From Bifidobacterium castoris (GTDB lineage: Bacteria > Actinomycetota > Actinomycetes > Actinomycetales > Bifidobacteriaceae): DNA of 64,000 bases. The position numbers and the translations under genes were made by a program. The DNA is taken from NCBI RefSeq assembly GCF_003952025.1, contig NZ_QXGI01000003.1, positions 62,001-126,000 on the forward strand, read 5' to 3'. The notes beneath the pieces were generated by a model that was not told the DNA's origin, made no database searches, and saw nothing but the letters and a program-made list of their open reading frames with translations. Shown here piece after piece: positions 56,973-64,000 of this stretch (positions are counted from its first letter, which is position 1; each line of letters opens with the position of its first letter).

Positions 56973-58601
56973 ATGCACGTTTGCGACGATTGCGGCGAAT
57001 CCCGCGCCGACTGCCCCGAGACGCCCGCCGCGCACGCCGACCGCCTGCAGGCGAAGAACCACGCGCTCGCGGCCGCCCTCAGGCGCGCGACCGACGAGCT
57101 CGCCAAGGCGAAATCCCAGCTCGAGCAGTTCACGAAGCCGCCGCTGGGCTTCGCGACGATGCTGCGGGCGCACGGCAGCAGCCGCGACGAACACGGCGTA
57201 CGCCACGCAAGCGTTGAGGTGATGCACGGCGCACGGCGGATGATCGTGCCGGTGGCCGCGCAGGTCGACGCGTCCCGGCTCGAACCGGGCATGACGCTGC
57301 TGCTCGACGAGAACCTCGTCGTCGTCGCGACGGCGGCGGCCGAGACCGTCGGCGCCGTGCGCGCCATCGACGACGTGCTCGACGACGGACGCCTCATCGT
57401 CGTCGACGCCTCCGGCGACCACCGTCTCGTGCGCCGCGCCCACGACCTGCGCGACGCGCGCCTGACCTGCGCCGACCGCGTCGTCGTCGACCCGTCGAAC
57501 CGATTCGCCGTGGCGATGGTGCCGCGCGAGGACACGGCGCAGCTGCTGCTCGAGGAGACGCCGGACGTCTCCTTCGCCGACATCGGCGGCCTCGACGCGC
57601 AGATCGCGCGCATCCGAGACGCCGTGCAGCTGCCGTTCGAGCACCGCGACCTGTACACGGCCTACGGGTTGACGCCGCCGAAAGGCGTGCTGCTGTACGG
57701 GCCGCCCGGCAACGGCAAGACGCTGATCGCGAAGGCGATCGCGCACGAACTCGCCGGGGAGGATGCGCGCGGCGTCTTCCTCGCCGTCAAGGGCCCCGAG
57801 CTGCTCAACAAATACGTCGGCGAATCGGAACGGCTCATCCGCCTGCTGTTCGACCGCGCACGCGAACGCGCCGCGGACGGGCAGGCCGTCATCGTCTTCA
57901 TCGACGAGATGGACGCGCTGCTGCGCACGCGCGGCTCGGGCGTCTCCTCGGACGTCGAGACGACGATCGTGCCGCAGTTCCTCGCCGAACTCGACGGCGT
58001 CGAACGGCTCGACAACGTCATCGTCATCGGCGCGTCGAACCGCGTCGACATGATTGACCCGGCCGTGCTGCGCCCGGGCAGGCTCGACGTCAAGATCCGC
58101 GTCGAGCGGCCGGACCGGGACGCGGCGCTCGAGATCGCCGCGCGCTACCTGACGCCGCGGCTGCCGTACGCCGACGGCGTCGACGCGGACGCGCTCGCAT
58201 GCGCGCTCGTCGATGGCGTCTACCGGCGCGACGGGACGCGCAGGCTCGGCGCCCTGCGGCTCGACGACGGCTCCGAGCGGCCGCTCGACCTCGCCGACGT
58301 CGTCTCCGGCGCGATGCTGCGCAACATCGTCGACCGCGCCAAGACGGCGGCCGTCAAGGCGAGCGTCGGCCGCGGCGAGCCCGTCGCGCTCGACGCGGCG
58401 ATGATCGCGCAGGCGGTGGCCGACGAATACCGATCGGCATGGGACACGCTCGGCGACGTCGACGCCGCGCAGTGGGCGAAGGTCAACGCGCTCGGCGACG
58501 GCCGCGCCGTCGAACTGCGCAGGATCGGCCGGATCGACGATGATGGCGACGAGGCGGACGTGGCGCATCGCGCGCCGGAATGGGAAAGGACACATGCATG
58601 A
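56973..58601 (+). CDS. arc: AAA+ unfoldase of the Pup system (ARC/Mpa), without proteasome-docking tail
   Basis: 542 residues from ATG 56973, chosen for GAGGTG four bases upstream; the frame is open to 56799 but its codons there look non-coding. Parts: a cysteine-rich start ([11 protein letters not shown]), a coiled coil that would bind Pup (about 22-56, [20 protein letters not shown]), two OB-type domains, and the AAA module with Walker [15 protein letters not shown], Walker [13 protein letters not shown] and the Arg-finger part [17 protein letters not shown]. It ends EWERTHA and lacks the QYL-type C-terminus that opens the 20S proteasome in mycobacteria. dop overlaps its stop by 4 bp. Confidence 0.93.
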   Translation: MHVCDDCGESRADCPETPAAHADRLQAKNHALAAALRRATDELAKAKSQLEQFTKPPLGFATMLRAHGSSRDEHGVRHASVEVMHGARRMIVPVAAQVDASRLEPGMTLLLDENLVVVATAAAETVGAVRAIDDVLDDGRLIVVDASGDHRLVRRAHDLRDARLTCADRVVVDPSNRFAVAMVPREDTAQLLLEETPDVSFADIGGLDAQIARIRDAVQLPFEHRDLYTAYGLTPPKGVLLYGPPGNGKTLIAKAIAHELAGEDARGVFLAVKGPELLNKYVGESERLIRLLFDRARERAADGQAVIVFIDEMDALLRTRGSGVSSDVETTIVPQFLAELDGVERLDNVIVIGASNRVDMIDPAVLRPGRLDVKIRVERPDRDAALEIAARYLTPRLPYADGVDADALACALVDGVYRRDGTRRLGALRLDDGSERPLDLADVVSGAMLRNIVDRAKTAAVKASVGRGEPVALDAAMIAQAVADEYRSAWDTLGDVDAAQWAKVNALGDGRAVELRRIGRIDDDGDEADVAHRAPEWERTHA

Positions 58602-60229
58602 GCGTCAGAAGGGTGGTCGGCACCGAGACGGAGTACGCGGTCATGGCGGATCGGGGCAACCCGGTGCAGTGGTCCTTCGACGTCGTCGCAGGCGCCGCCG
58701 CAAGCGACGATGCGCGCCGCATCCGCTGGGACTACCGGCAGGAGGACCCGGTCAACGACATGCGCGGACGGCGTCTCGACCGCGCCGCCGCGCGCCCGGA
58801 GATGCTCACCGACGAGCCGCAGCCGCAGATCACGAACGTGCTCGCCGACAACGGCGGCAGGATCTATGTGGACCATGCGCATCCCGAATACTCGTCGCCG
58901 GAGACCGACGACCCGTTCACGGCCGTCGTCTACGACGCGGCGGGCGACGTGCTGATGCGACGCGCCGCCGCGCGCGCGAACGCCGAGGGGCGGGCCGGCG
59001 GCACGCTGCGGCTCTACCGTAACAACGTCGACGGCAAGGGCGCGAGCTGGGGGTCGCACGAGAACTACCTGATGCGCCGCGACGTGCCCTTCGACGTGAC
59101 GGCGGCGATGATGACGGCGCATTTCGTCACCCGTCAGCAGTACACCGGCTCGGGCAGGATCGGCCTGGGTGAGCGCGGCGAGCGGATGGGCTACCAGCTG
59201 AGCCAGCGCGCCGACTACTTCCATATGCAGGTCGCGCTGCAGACGACCTTCGACCGTCCGATCGTCAACACGCGCGACGAGGCGCACGCGCCGGCCGACA
59301 TGCGCCGGCTGCACGTCATCGTCGGCGACGCGAACCGCATGGACGTGCCGCGCGTGCTCAAGCTCGGCACGACGAGCATGCTGCTGTGGACGCTCGAGCA
59401 CGCCGACGAGGCGGGCGTCGACATCGCCGCGCGCCTCGGGGAGCTGCGCCTGGCCGATCCGGTCGACGCGATGCACCGCGTCTCGCACGACCTGACGCTC
59501 TCCGAGCCGCTCGCGATGGCGCACGGCGGCACGATGACCGCATGGCAGATCCAGGTCATGCTCAACGAGCTCGTCTACGAGACGGCCGCCGCGATCCACG
59601 GCACCGACACGCGCGGCGAGCCGGTGTGGCCGGACCGCGAGACCCGGTCCGTCATGGCGATGTGGAGACAGGCGCTGCTCGACGTGGCCGCCATCCGCCA
59701 CGCCGACGACGGCGAACGTTTGCAGTCGCATGCCGAGGCGAGCCGTCTCGAATGGCTGTGCAAATGGCAGCTCATCGAGGGGATGCGCCGCAGGCTGCAC
59801 CCGGACGAGCCGCTCGCCGACGCATTGGAGGACCCGCGACTGCAGGCGATCGATCTGAGGTGGGCGAGCCTCGACGAGTCCGAGTCGATCTATGCGAAGC
59901 TGCGCGGGCGCACCGAGCGCACGGCGAGCGACGAGGAGATCGCCGCCGCCGTGGACGCGCCGCCCGAGGACACGCGCGCATGGCTGCGCGGAACGCTTGT
60001 GCGCCGATGGCCCGAGCAGCTGCGCGCGGTATCGTGGACGCATGCCACGACGCGCGACGACGCCGACGGCAGGCAGTGGACGCTCGACATGGCCGACCCG
60101 TGCGCCTTCACGAAGGAGGCCTGCGCCGAGGTGCTCGACGGCGCCGGAGACGCATGGCAGGCCGTGCGCGCGCTCGGGGGCGCGCCGGCCGGGCGGCCTC
60201 AGGCCGACGGTGACGGGCGTACGCTATGA
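58598..60229 (+). CDS. dop: Pup deamidase/depupylase
   Basis: 543 residues from ATG 58598, which overlaps the arc stop (ATGA); AAAGGA lies upstream. Dop turns the C-terminal Gln of Pup into Glu and removes Pup from proteins. A glutamine-synthetase-like fold: GTETEYAVMAD at the start (metal-binding Glu), VDHAHPEYSSPE with the catalytic Asp near residue 92, YRNNVDGKGASWGSHENYL, and NTRDEAHAPADMRRLHVIVG. The Dop-specific insert after residue 35 (GAAASDDARRIRWDYRQEDP) separates it from PafA. Confidence 0.95.
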   Translation: MSVRRVVGTETEYAVMADRGNPVQWSFDVVAGAAASDDARRIRWDYRQEDPVNDMRGRRLDRAAARPEMLTDEPQPQITNVLADNGGRIYVDHAHPEYSSPETDDPFTAVVYDAAGDVLMRRAAARANAEGRAGGTLRLYRNNVDGKGASWGSHENYLMRRDVPFDVTAAMMTAHFVTRQQYTGSGRIGLGERGERMGYQLSQRADYFHMQVALQTTFDRPIVNTRDEAHAPADMRRLHVIVGDANRMDVPRVLKLGTTSMLLWTLEHADEAGVDIAARLGELRLADPVDAMHRVSHDLTLSEPLAMAHGGTMTAWQIQVMLNELVYETAAAIHGTDTRGEPVWPDRETRSVMAMWRQALLDVAAIRHADDGERLQSHAEASRLEWLCKWQLIEGMRRRLHPDEPLADALEDPRLQAIDLRWASLDESESIYAKLRGRTERTASDEEIAAAVDAPPEDTRAWLRGTLVRRWPEQLRAVSWTHATTRDDADGRQWTLDMADPCAFTKEACAEVLDGAGDAWQAVRALGGAPAGRPQADGDGRTL

Positions 60230-60392
60230 TGGCTGAAGCAGGTATGCAAACGTTATACTTATTCCGGTCGCCGTTGTGTTCCAACCACTTTGCCGACGTC
60301 GTATCGAAGCGATGCCGGAGGGACGCGCCGGCCGACGTGAACGCGCCGGTGCGCCGTGCGGACGCAGCCGACGAGAATCGAGGACGGGCACG

Positions 60393-61283
60393 ATGACGAT
60401 GGAACTGCGCGAGCTGGCGATGCAGGTCGCCCGCATCGCCCAGGACGCCGGCAAGCATGCGCTCAGCAACCAGGTGACGCCCAGAAGCCTGACCGAGATG
60501 AGCGCGGCCGCGCGCGACTACTCGCGCGGACTCGAACTGGACGGGCGACTCAGCCAGTTCATCTACAACCGGCTCACCTATGTGGACGCGTTCAACGGGC
60601 GCTGGGACGAACGCAGCGACGCATGGCACGCGGGGGATCGCTACTGGTGCATCGGCGGCATCGACGGCGTCATCAACTACACGCGCAACATGGCCGAATG
60701 GTCGGTCACCGTCTCGCTGTTCGAGTTCAACGAGTTCGGCTCCGCGCAGCCGATTCTCGGTGTCGTGCACGCGCCGGCGCTGCAGCTGACCTACATCGCC
60801 GCGCGCCGCAGCGGCGCGATCCGCATGCGTGCGACGCCGCTCGGCGAGAAGCGCGAGAAGATCATGCCGTCGACGACGCGCAGCCTCGACGGCTCGGTCA
60901 TCGGATTCGGCATGTCGTTCAAGTCCGTTGAGGCTCGCCACGCGCTCAAGGTCGTCGGCGACATCGCCGGGCTGCCCGCCGACATGAAGCGCATCGGACC
61001 GTCGTCGCTCGACCTGTGCAAGGTGGCCGACGGCACCTACGACGCCTACTTCGAGCCGCATCTGCACAAGTGGGACGTGCCTGCGCTCTCCGCCGGCGCC
61101 GTCGTGCTGTGGGAGGCGCAGGGGCAGCTGAGCAACTGGCGCGGCGACCTGATCCACTGGCGCAGCGAGAACAACCTCGTCGCCACGAACGGCCTCATCC
61201 TCGACGAGCTCAAACCCTACCTCGTCGAATCCTGGGACGCCGGCGACACGGCCGGCGCCGGCTCGCGGCCGCCGACGCGGTAG
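60393..61283 (+). CDS. Inositol-monophosphatase-like protein with altered active site
   Basis: 296 residues from ATG 60393, with GAGGA upstream. The fold is that of IMPase-type sugar phosphatases: SSLDLCKVADGTYDAYFEPH and HKWDVPALSAGAV match the C-terminal motif with its Asp. The first metal motif, normally WxxDPxDGT, reads WCIGGIDGVINYTRN, so the leading Asp is Gly, and the usual GEE segment is FNGRWDE. Two of the metal ligands are therefore missing, and activity is doubtful. It lies between dop and pup; similar genes at this place in other actinobacteria are not known to me. Confidence 0.75.
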   Translation: MTMELRELAMQVARIAQDAGKHALSNQVTPRSLTEMSAAARDYSRGLELDGRLSQFIYNRLTYVDAFNGRWDERSDAWHAGDRYWCIGGIDGVINYTRNMAEWSVTVSLFEFNEFGSAQPILGVVHAPALQLTYIAARRSGAIRMRATPLGEKREKIMPSTTRSLDGSVIGFGMSFKSVEARHALKVVGDIAGLPADMKRIGPSSLDLCKVADGTYDAYFEPHLHKWDVPALSAGAVVLWEAQGQLSNWRGDLIHWRSENNLVATNGLILDELKPYLVESWDAGDTAGAGSRPPTR

Positions 61284-61377
61284 GCCGGCCGCGCCGCTCG
61301 TGCCGATGCAGCCGATGCAGCCGATGCAGTAGTGTGGCAATCGGAGAACGAAACCCGACCCGACGGGAGGAACGACG

Positions 61378-61581
61378 ATGCCACAGGAGCAGCACAGCCA
61401 GTCCATGGCACACGACGACCAGCACGAGGAGGACGCCGCGATCGGCGTCGGCACGGCGCGCGAGGCGGCCGCCGACGCCGCGATCGACGACCTCGACGCG
61501 ATCCTCGACGACATCGGCGCGGTGCTCGAGACGAACGCCGAGGAATACGTCAGCGGCTTCGTGCAGAAGGGCGGCCAGTGA
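61378..61581 (+). CDS. pup: Prokaryotic ubiquitin-like protein Pup
   Basis: 67 residues from ATG 61378, with GGAGGAACG upstream. Very acidic and disordered at first, with the ARC-binding helix in AADAAIDDLDAILDDIGAVL. It ends FVQKGGQ, so the terminal Gln must be deamidated by Dop before PafA can attach it to lysines. The overlap of its stop with the pafA start (TGATG) shows coupled translation. Three copies of a 9-bp repeat lie just upstream (61302-61328). Confidence 0.96.
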   Translation: MPQEQHSQSMAHDDQHEEDAAIGVGTAREAAADAAIDDLDAILDDIGAVLETNAEEYVSGFVQKGGQ

Positions 61582-63068
61582 TGCCGCAGCTGCACGACAG
61601 CGGCAACCGCGGGCACGCCGGCGCCTCGGCCTTGGCGCACGCCGGCGACTTCGCGAGGATCTTCGGCATCGAGACCGAATACGGCCTGAGCGTCACCGGC
61701 GCATCGCGACACTGCGACGCCGGTCAGGTCGCGATGATGATGTTCCAGCCGATCGTGCAGCGCGTGCGCTCGACGAACACATATCTGACCAACGGCTCAC
61801 GGCTCTACCTCGACGTCGGGGCGCACCCCGAGTACGCGACCGCCGAGGCGCGCACGCCCGGCGACGCGACGCTCGCCGACGTCGCCGGCGAGCGGATCAT
61901 GCGCGACCTGGCGCTCGACGCGCAACGTCGGCTGCGCGCGACGCACGGGCAGGACGCGACGATCCATCTGTTCAAGAACAACGCGGACAGCGCCGGGCAC
62001 TCCTTCGGCTGCCACGAGAACTACCTCGTGCGCCGCGGCGTCGCACTCGGCCGGATCGAGACGCAGCTGCTACCGTTCCTGATCACCCGCCAGATCCTCA
62101 CCGGCGCCGGCCGCTTCGACGGCGCCCGCTGGCACATCACGCAACGCGCCGCCTTCGTCGACGAGACCGTCTCGTCGGCGACGACGCGCTCGCGGCCGAT
62201 GATCAACACGCGCGACGAGCCGCACGCCGACCCCGAATCCTTCCGCCGCCTGCACGTCATCATCGGCGACTCGAACCGCTCGCAGTGGGCGACGATGATG
62301 AAGCTCGCGATGACGCACCTCGTGCTGTGCCTGATGGAATGGGGCGCCCGGCACGATCGGCGCACCGGACTCGAATCGATCGCGCTCGCCGACCCGGTCG
62401 AGGCGAACCTCGCCGTCGACGCCGACGGCGCCGACGCGCCGCTGCGGCTCGCCGACGGCACGGCGACGAGCGCGCTCGCGCTGCAGCGGCGCGTGCTCGA
62501 CGCGGTGCTGCGCTTCGTCGACGCGCGGCGTGAGCGGGTCGCCGCATCCTTCGACGGCGACCCGCTCACGACGCTCGACGACGTGCTCGGCGACTGGGAA
62601 CGCGGCCTCGCCGCGCTCGCCGACCACGACGAGGCCGCGCTCGCCGACCGCGCCGACTGGTCGTGCAAGCGCCGATTCGCGGCCCGGCTCGCCGGCCGCG
62701 GCGCCGTCGACCCGATGCGTCTCGCGCAGCTCGACCTCGACTACCACGACATCGCCAACGGCGCATTGTTCGCGTCGCTCTCGCGGCACGGCATGATGCG
62801 CGCGCTGTGCGACGACGCGCAGATCGGGCATGCCATGACGACGCCGCCGGCGGGTACGCGCGCCGTGCTGCGCGGCGCCTTCGTCGCGCGCGCCGAGGCC
62901 GCGCCGGTGACGTGGTCCTGCGACTGGACGCAGCTGAGGCTCACGGATCCGGTGAAGGACGAGGTCATGCTCCTCGACCCCTTCGACGCCGTCAGCGACG
63001 CGCGGTATGCGCGGCTGCTCGCGTTGATCGACGAGGCCCGGCGCACTGGCGCCGACGCGGCCGTATGA
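61581..63068 (+). CDS. pafA: Pup-protein ligase
   Basis: 495 residues from ATG 61581. PafA phosphorylates the C-terminal Glu of Pup with ATP and joins it to substrate lysines. The glutamine-synthetase-like core: IFGIETEYGLSV, LYLDVGAHPEYATAEA with the catalytic Asp, LFKNNADSAGHSFGCHENYL, and MINTRDEPHADPESFRRLHV. The Dop-type insert is absent, as expected. The C-terminal domain ends with LTDPVKDEVMLLDPF. A palindromic terminator follows at 63103-63142. Confidence 0.95.
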   Translation: MPQLHDSGNRGHAGASALAHAGDFARIFGIETEYGLSVTGASRHCDAGQVAMMMFQPIVQRVRSTNTYLTNGSRLYLDVGAHPEYATAEARTPGDATLADVAGERIMRDLALDAQRRLRATHGQDATIHLFKNNADSAGHSFGCHENYLVRRGVALGRIETQLLPFLITRQILTGAGRFDGARWHITQRAAFVDETVSSATTRSRPMINTRDEPHADPESFRRLHVIIGDSNRSQWATMMKLAMTHLVLCLMEWGARHDRRTGLESIALADPVEANLAVDADGADAPLRLADGTATSALALQRRVLDAVLRFVDARRERVAASFDGDPLTTLDDVLGDWERGLAALADHDEAALADRADWSCKRRFAARLAGRGAVDPMRLAQLDLDYHDIANGALFASLSRHGMMRALCDDAQIGHAMTTPPAGTRAVLRGAFVARAEAAPVTWSCDWTQLRLTDPVKDEVMLLDPFDAVSDARYARLLALIDEARRTGADAAV

Positions 63069-63102
63069 GCGTGCACGGCGATCGCCGATAGGCGCGCGGA
63101 TA

Positions 63103-63142
63103 CGATGAGGCCCCCGACCAGCGCTGGTCGGGGGCCTCATCG
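63103..63142. terminator. Palindromic terminator between pafA and hup
   Basis: Two 20-bp arms (CGATGAGGCCCCCGACCAGC and its exact complement) meet without a spacer, between convergent genes. Confidence 0.8.
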
Positions 63143-63169
63143 GTTGATGCCTTCAGCAGATTCAGCCGA

Positions 63170-63451
63170 TCACTCGGTGACGGCCTTCTTCAGCAGGGAG
63201 CCGGCCGAGATGCGCACGCCGTAGGTCGCCGGGATCTCGATGGTCTCGCCGGTGCGGGGGTTGCGGCCGGTGCGGGCGGCGCGCTTGACGCGCTCGGCGG
63301 AGAACAGACCGGTCAGCTTCAGGCCTTCGCCGGACTTCATGGCCTCGACGAACACATCCTGGAATGCGTTGACGGCGGCCTCAGCCTGAGCCTTGGTCAG
63401 GTGGGACTTCTGAGCGATCTTGGTGACGAGATCAGACTTGTTGTATGCCAT
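63170..63451 (-). CDS. hup: HU family DNA-binding protein
   Basis: 93 residues from ATG 63451, with AAGGATG upstream. HU bends and compacts DNA. MAYNKSDLVTKIAQKSHLTKAQAEAAVNAF forms the helical base, GLFSAERVKRAARTGRNPRTGETIEIPA the DNA-binding arm with the conserved RNPRTG, and SAGSLLKKAV the end. This is the short form without the lysine-rich tail of mycobacterial HupB. It is a single gene, with its promoter within 63452-63613. Confidence 0.97.
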   Translation of the reverse strand: MAYNKSDLVTKIAQKSHLTKAQAEAAVNAFQDVFVEAMKSGEGLKLTGLFSAERVKRAARTGRNPRTGETIEIPATYGVRISAGSLLKKAVTE

Positions 63452-63613
63452 GTGAGCATCCTTCTTGGTTCAGGGGTTGAGCCCATTGCACGTCTCAACC
63501 ACATGTTCAGTAATGAATCTTAGCGCATAAATGTGGCGAAAGCGGCGTTTCGCAAGGGTTTCGGGAACTTTTTTCGCGTTCGGCGCCCTGCGGGGCACCG
63601 TCGGGGCGCGAAA

Positions 63614-64000
63614 TCAGATCATATTGTGCTTGTCGAGCCATTTCATTGCGAGCGCGCCGATCGGGATGCGCAGCCAGTAGAAGCCGAGGCGGTAGACGAG
63701 CGTCGCCGAGATCGCGATCGTCGACGGCACGCCCACGGCCGTGAACGCTACCGACAGCGCGGCCTCGACGGCGCCGAGGCCGCCCGGCGTCGGCACGGCG
63801 GAGCCGAGTGTGTTCGCGAGCAGGAAGAGGAAGGTCGTCTCGATCGGGTTCGTCGAGTATCCGAAGGCCTCGAGGGCCGCCCAGAAGCCGAAGCCGGTGG
63901 CCACGTTGAGCAGCAGGCCGCCGGCGGCGCTCACGATGAGCTTCGTCGGCTGCGTCAGCGTCTCGAGCAGGCTGCGCGCATACGATTTGACGAGCGGCAG
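63614..64000 (-). CDS. LPG-synthase-TM/YbhN-type membrane protein, C-terminal part
   Basis: 128 codons are visible; the frame runs through the window edge (LPLVKSYARSLLETLTQPTK), so the GTG at 63934 is internal. Several membrane helices surround the family motif VPTPGGLGAVEAAL, found in the transmembrane part of lysylphosphatidylglycerol synthases and in stand-alone YbhN/UPF0104 proteins. The ending KWLDKHNMI has no catalytic domain, which fits the stand-alone flippase-like type. It is on the minus strand, 162 bp beyond hup. Confidence 0.8.
   Translation of the reverse strand: MPLVKSYARSLLETLTQPTKLIVSAAGGLLLNVATGFGFWAALEAFGYSTNPIETTFLFLLANTLGSAVPTPGGLGAVEAALSVAFTAVGVPSTIAISATLVYRLGFYWLRIPIGALAMKWLDKHNMI

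Overview
The window looks like a chromosomal segment of a Bifidobacterium or close relative. It is GC-rich, with GTG and TTG starts. It carries de novo purine and pyrimidine genes, the str operon (rpsL-rpsG-fusA-tuf), the actinobacterial Pup genes (arc, dop, pup, pafA), an actinobacterial-type PriA without ATPase motifs, and efp-nusB-carA-carB in a row. No 20S proteasome gene is seen. The species cannot be fixed from the sequence alone.

Layout. 1-3141: an accessory cluster, all on the minus strand, with an efflux adaptor cut by the window edge, two paralogous lipoproteins, a small secreted peptide resembling the lactococcin 972 family, and a LuxR-type response regulator broken by a frameshift. 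Two promoters here share one palindrome and one geometry. 3249-7364: purF-purM-purD. 7630-22168: a mixed accessory block. It holds a hydrolase, an SOS-controlled Y-family polymerase with a YolD-like partner, a GTPase, a DUF4230-like membrane protein, an XRE-controlled group (small protein, Asp/Tyr-rich membrane protein, GRAM-like/zinc-ribbon protein, SPFH-SHOCT protein, four-helix membrane protein), several perfect inverted repeats, and a broken pyridoxamine-oxidase-like gene. 22281-28302: purT-purC-purL. 28390-31649: a glycosyltransferase, a threonine aldolase and a membrane protein.

32347-37400: tRNA-His and the str operon with a recognisable promoter and long leader. 37555-39025: a Pr6Pr-like membrane protein and an unknown protein. 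39200-46593: efp, nusB, carA, carB, pyrF and gmk, co-directional and tightly spaced. 46678-55276: ilvD (minus), then rpoZ, metK, a cyclopropane-fatty-acid-synthase-like methyltransferase, priA and fmt. 55350-63068: serB and a DedA protein diverge from a 36-bp gap, followed by arc-dop-(IMPase-like)-pup-pafA. 63170-64000: hup and the end of a flippase-like membrane protein.

How the genes work together. The two purine groups supply GAR formation, both formylglycinamide steps, AIR closure and SAICAR synthesis; they are separated by the accessory block. carAB and pyrF serve UMP synthesis and gmk serves GTP supply, beside translation and transcription factors. The Pup genes can attach and remove Pup and unfold substrates, but no proteolytic chamber is present here and the unfoldase lacks the usual proteasome-docking tail. 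The most unusual parts are the peptide/lipoprotein cluster with its duplicated regulated promoter, the SPFH-centred membrane module, the leaderless SOS promoter, and the symmetric serB/dedA start region.
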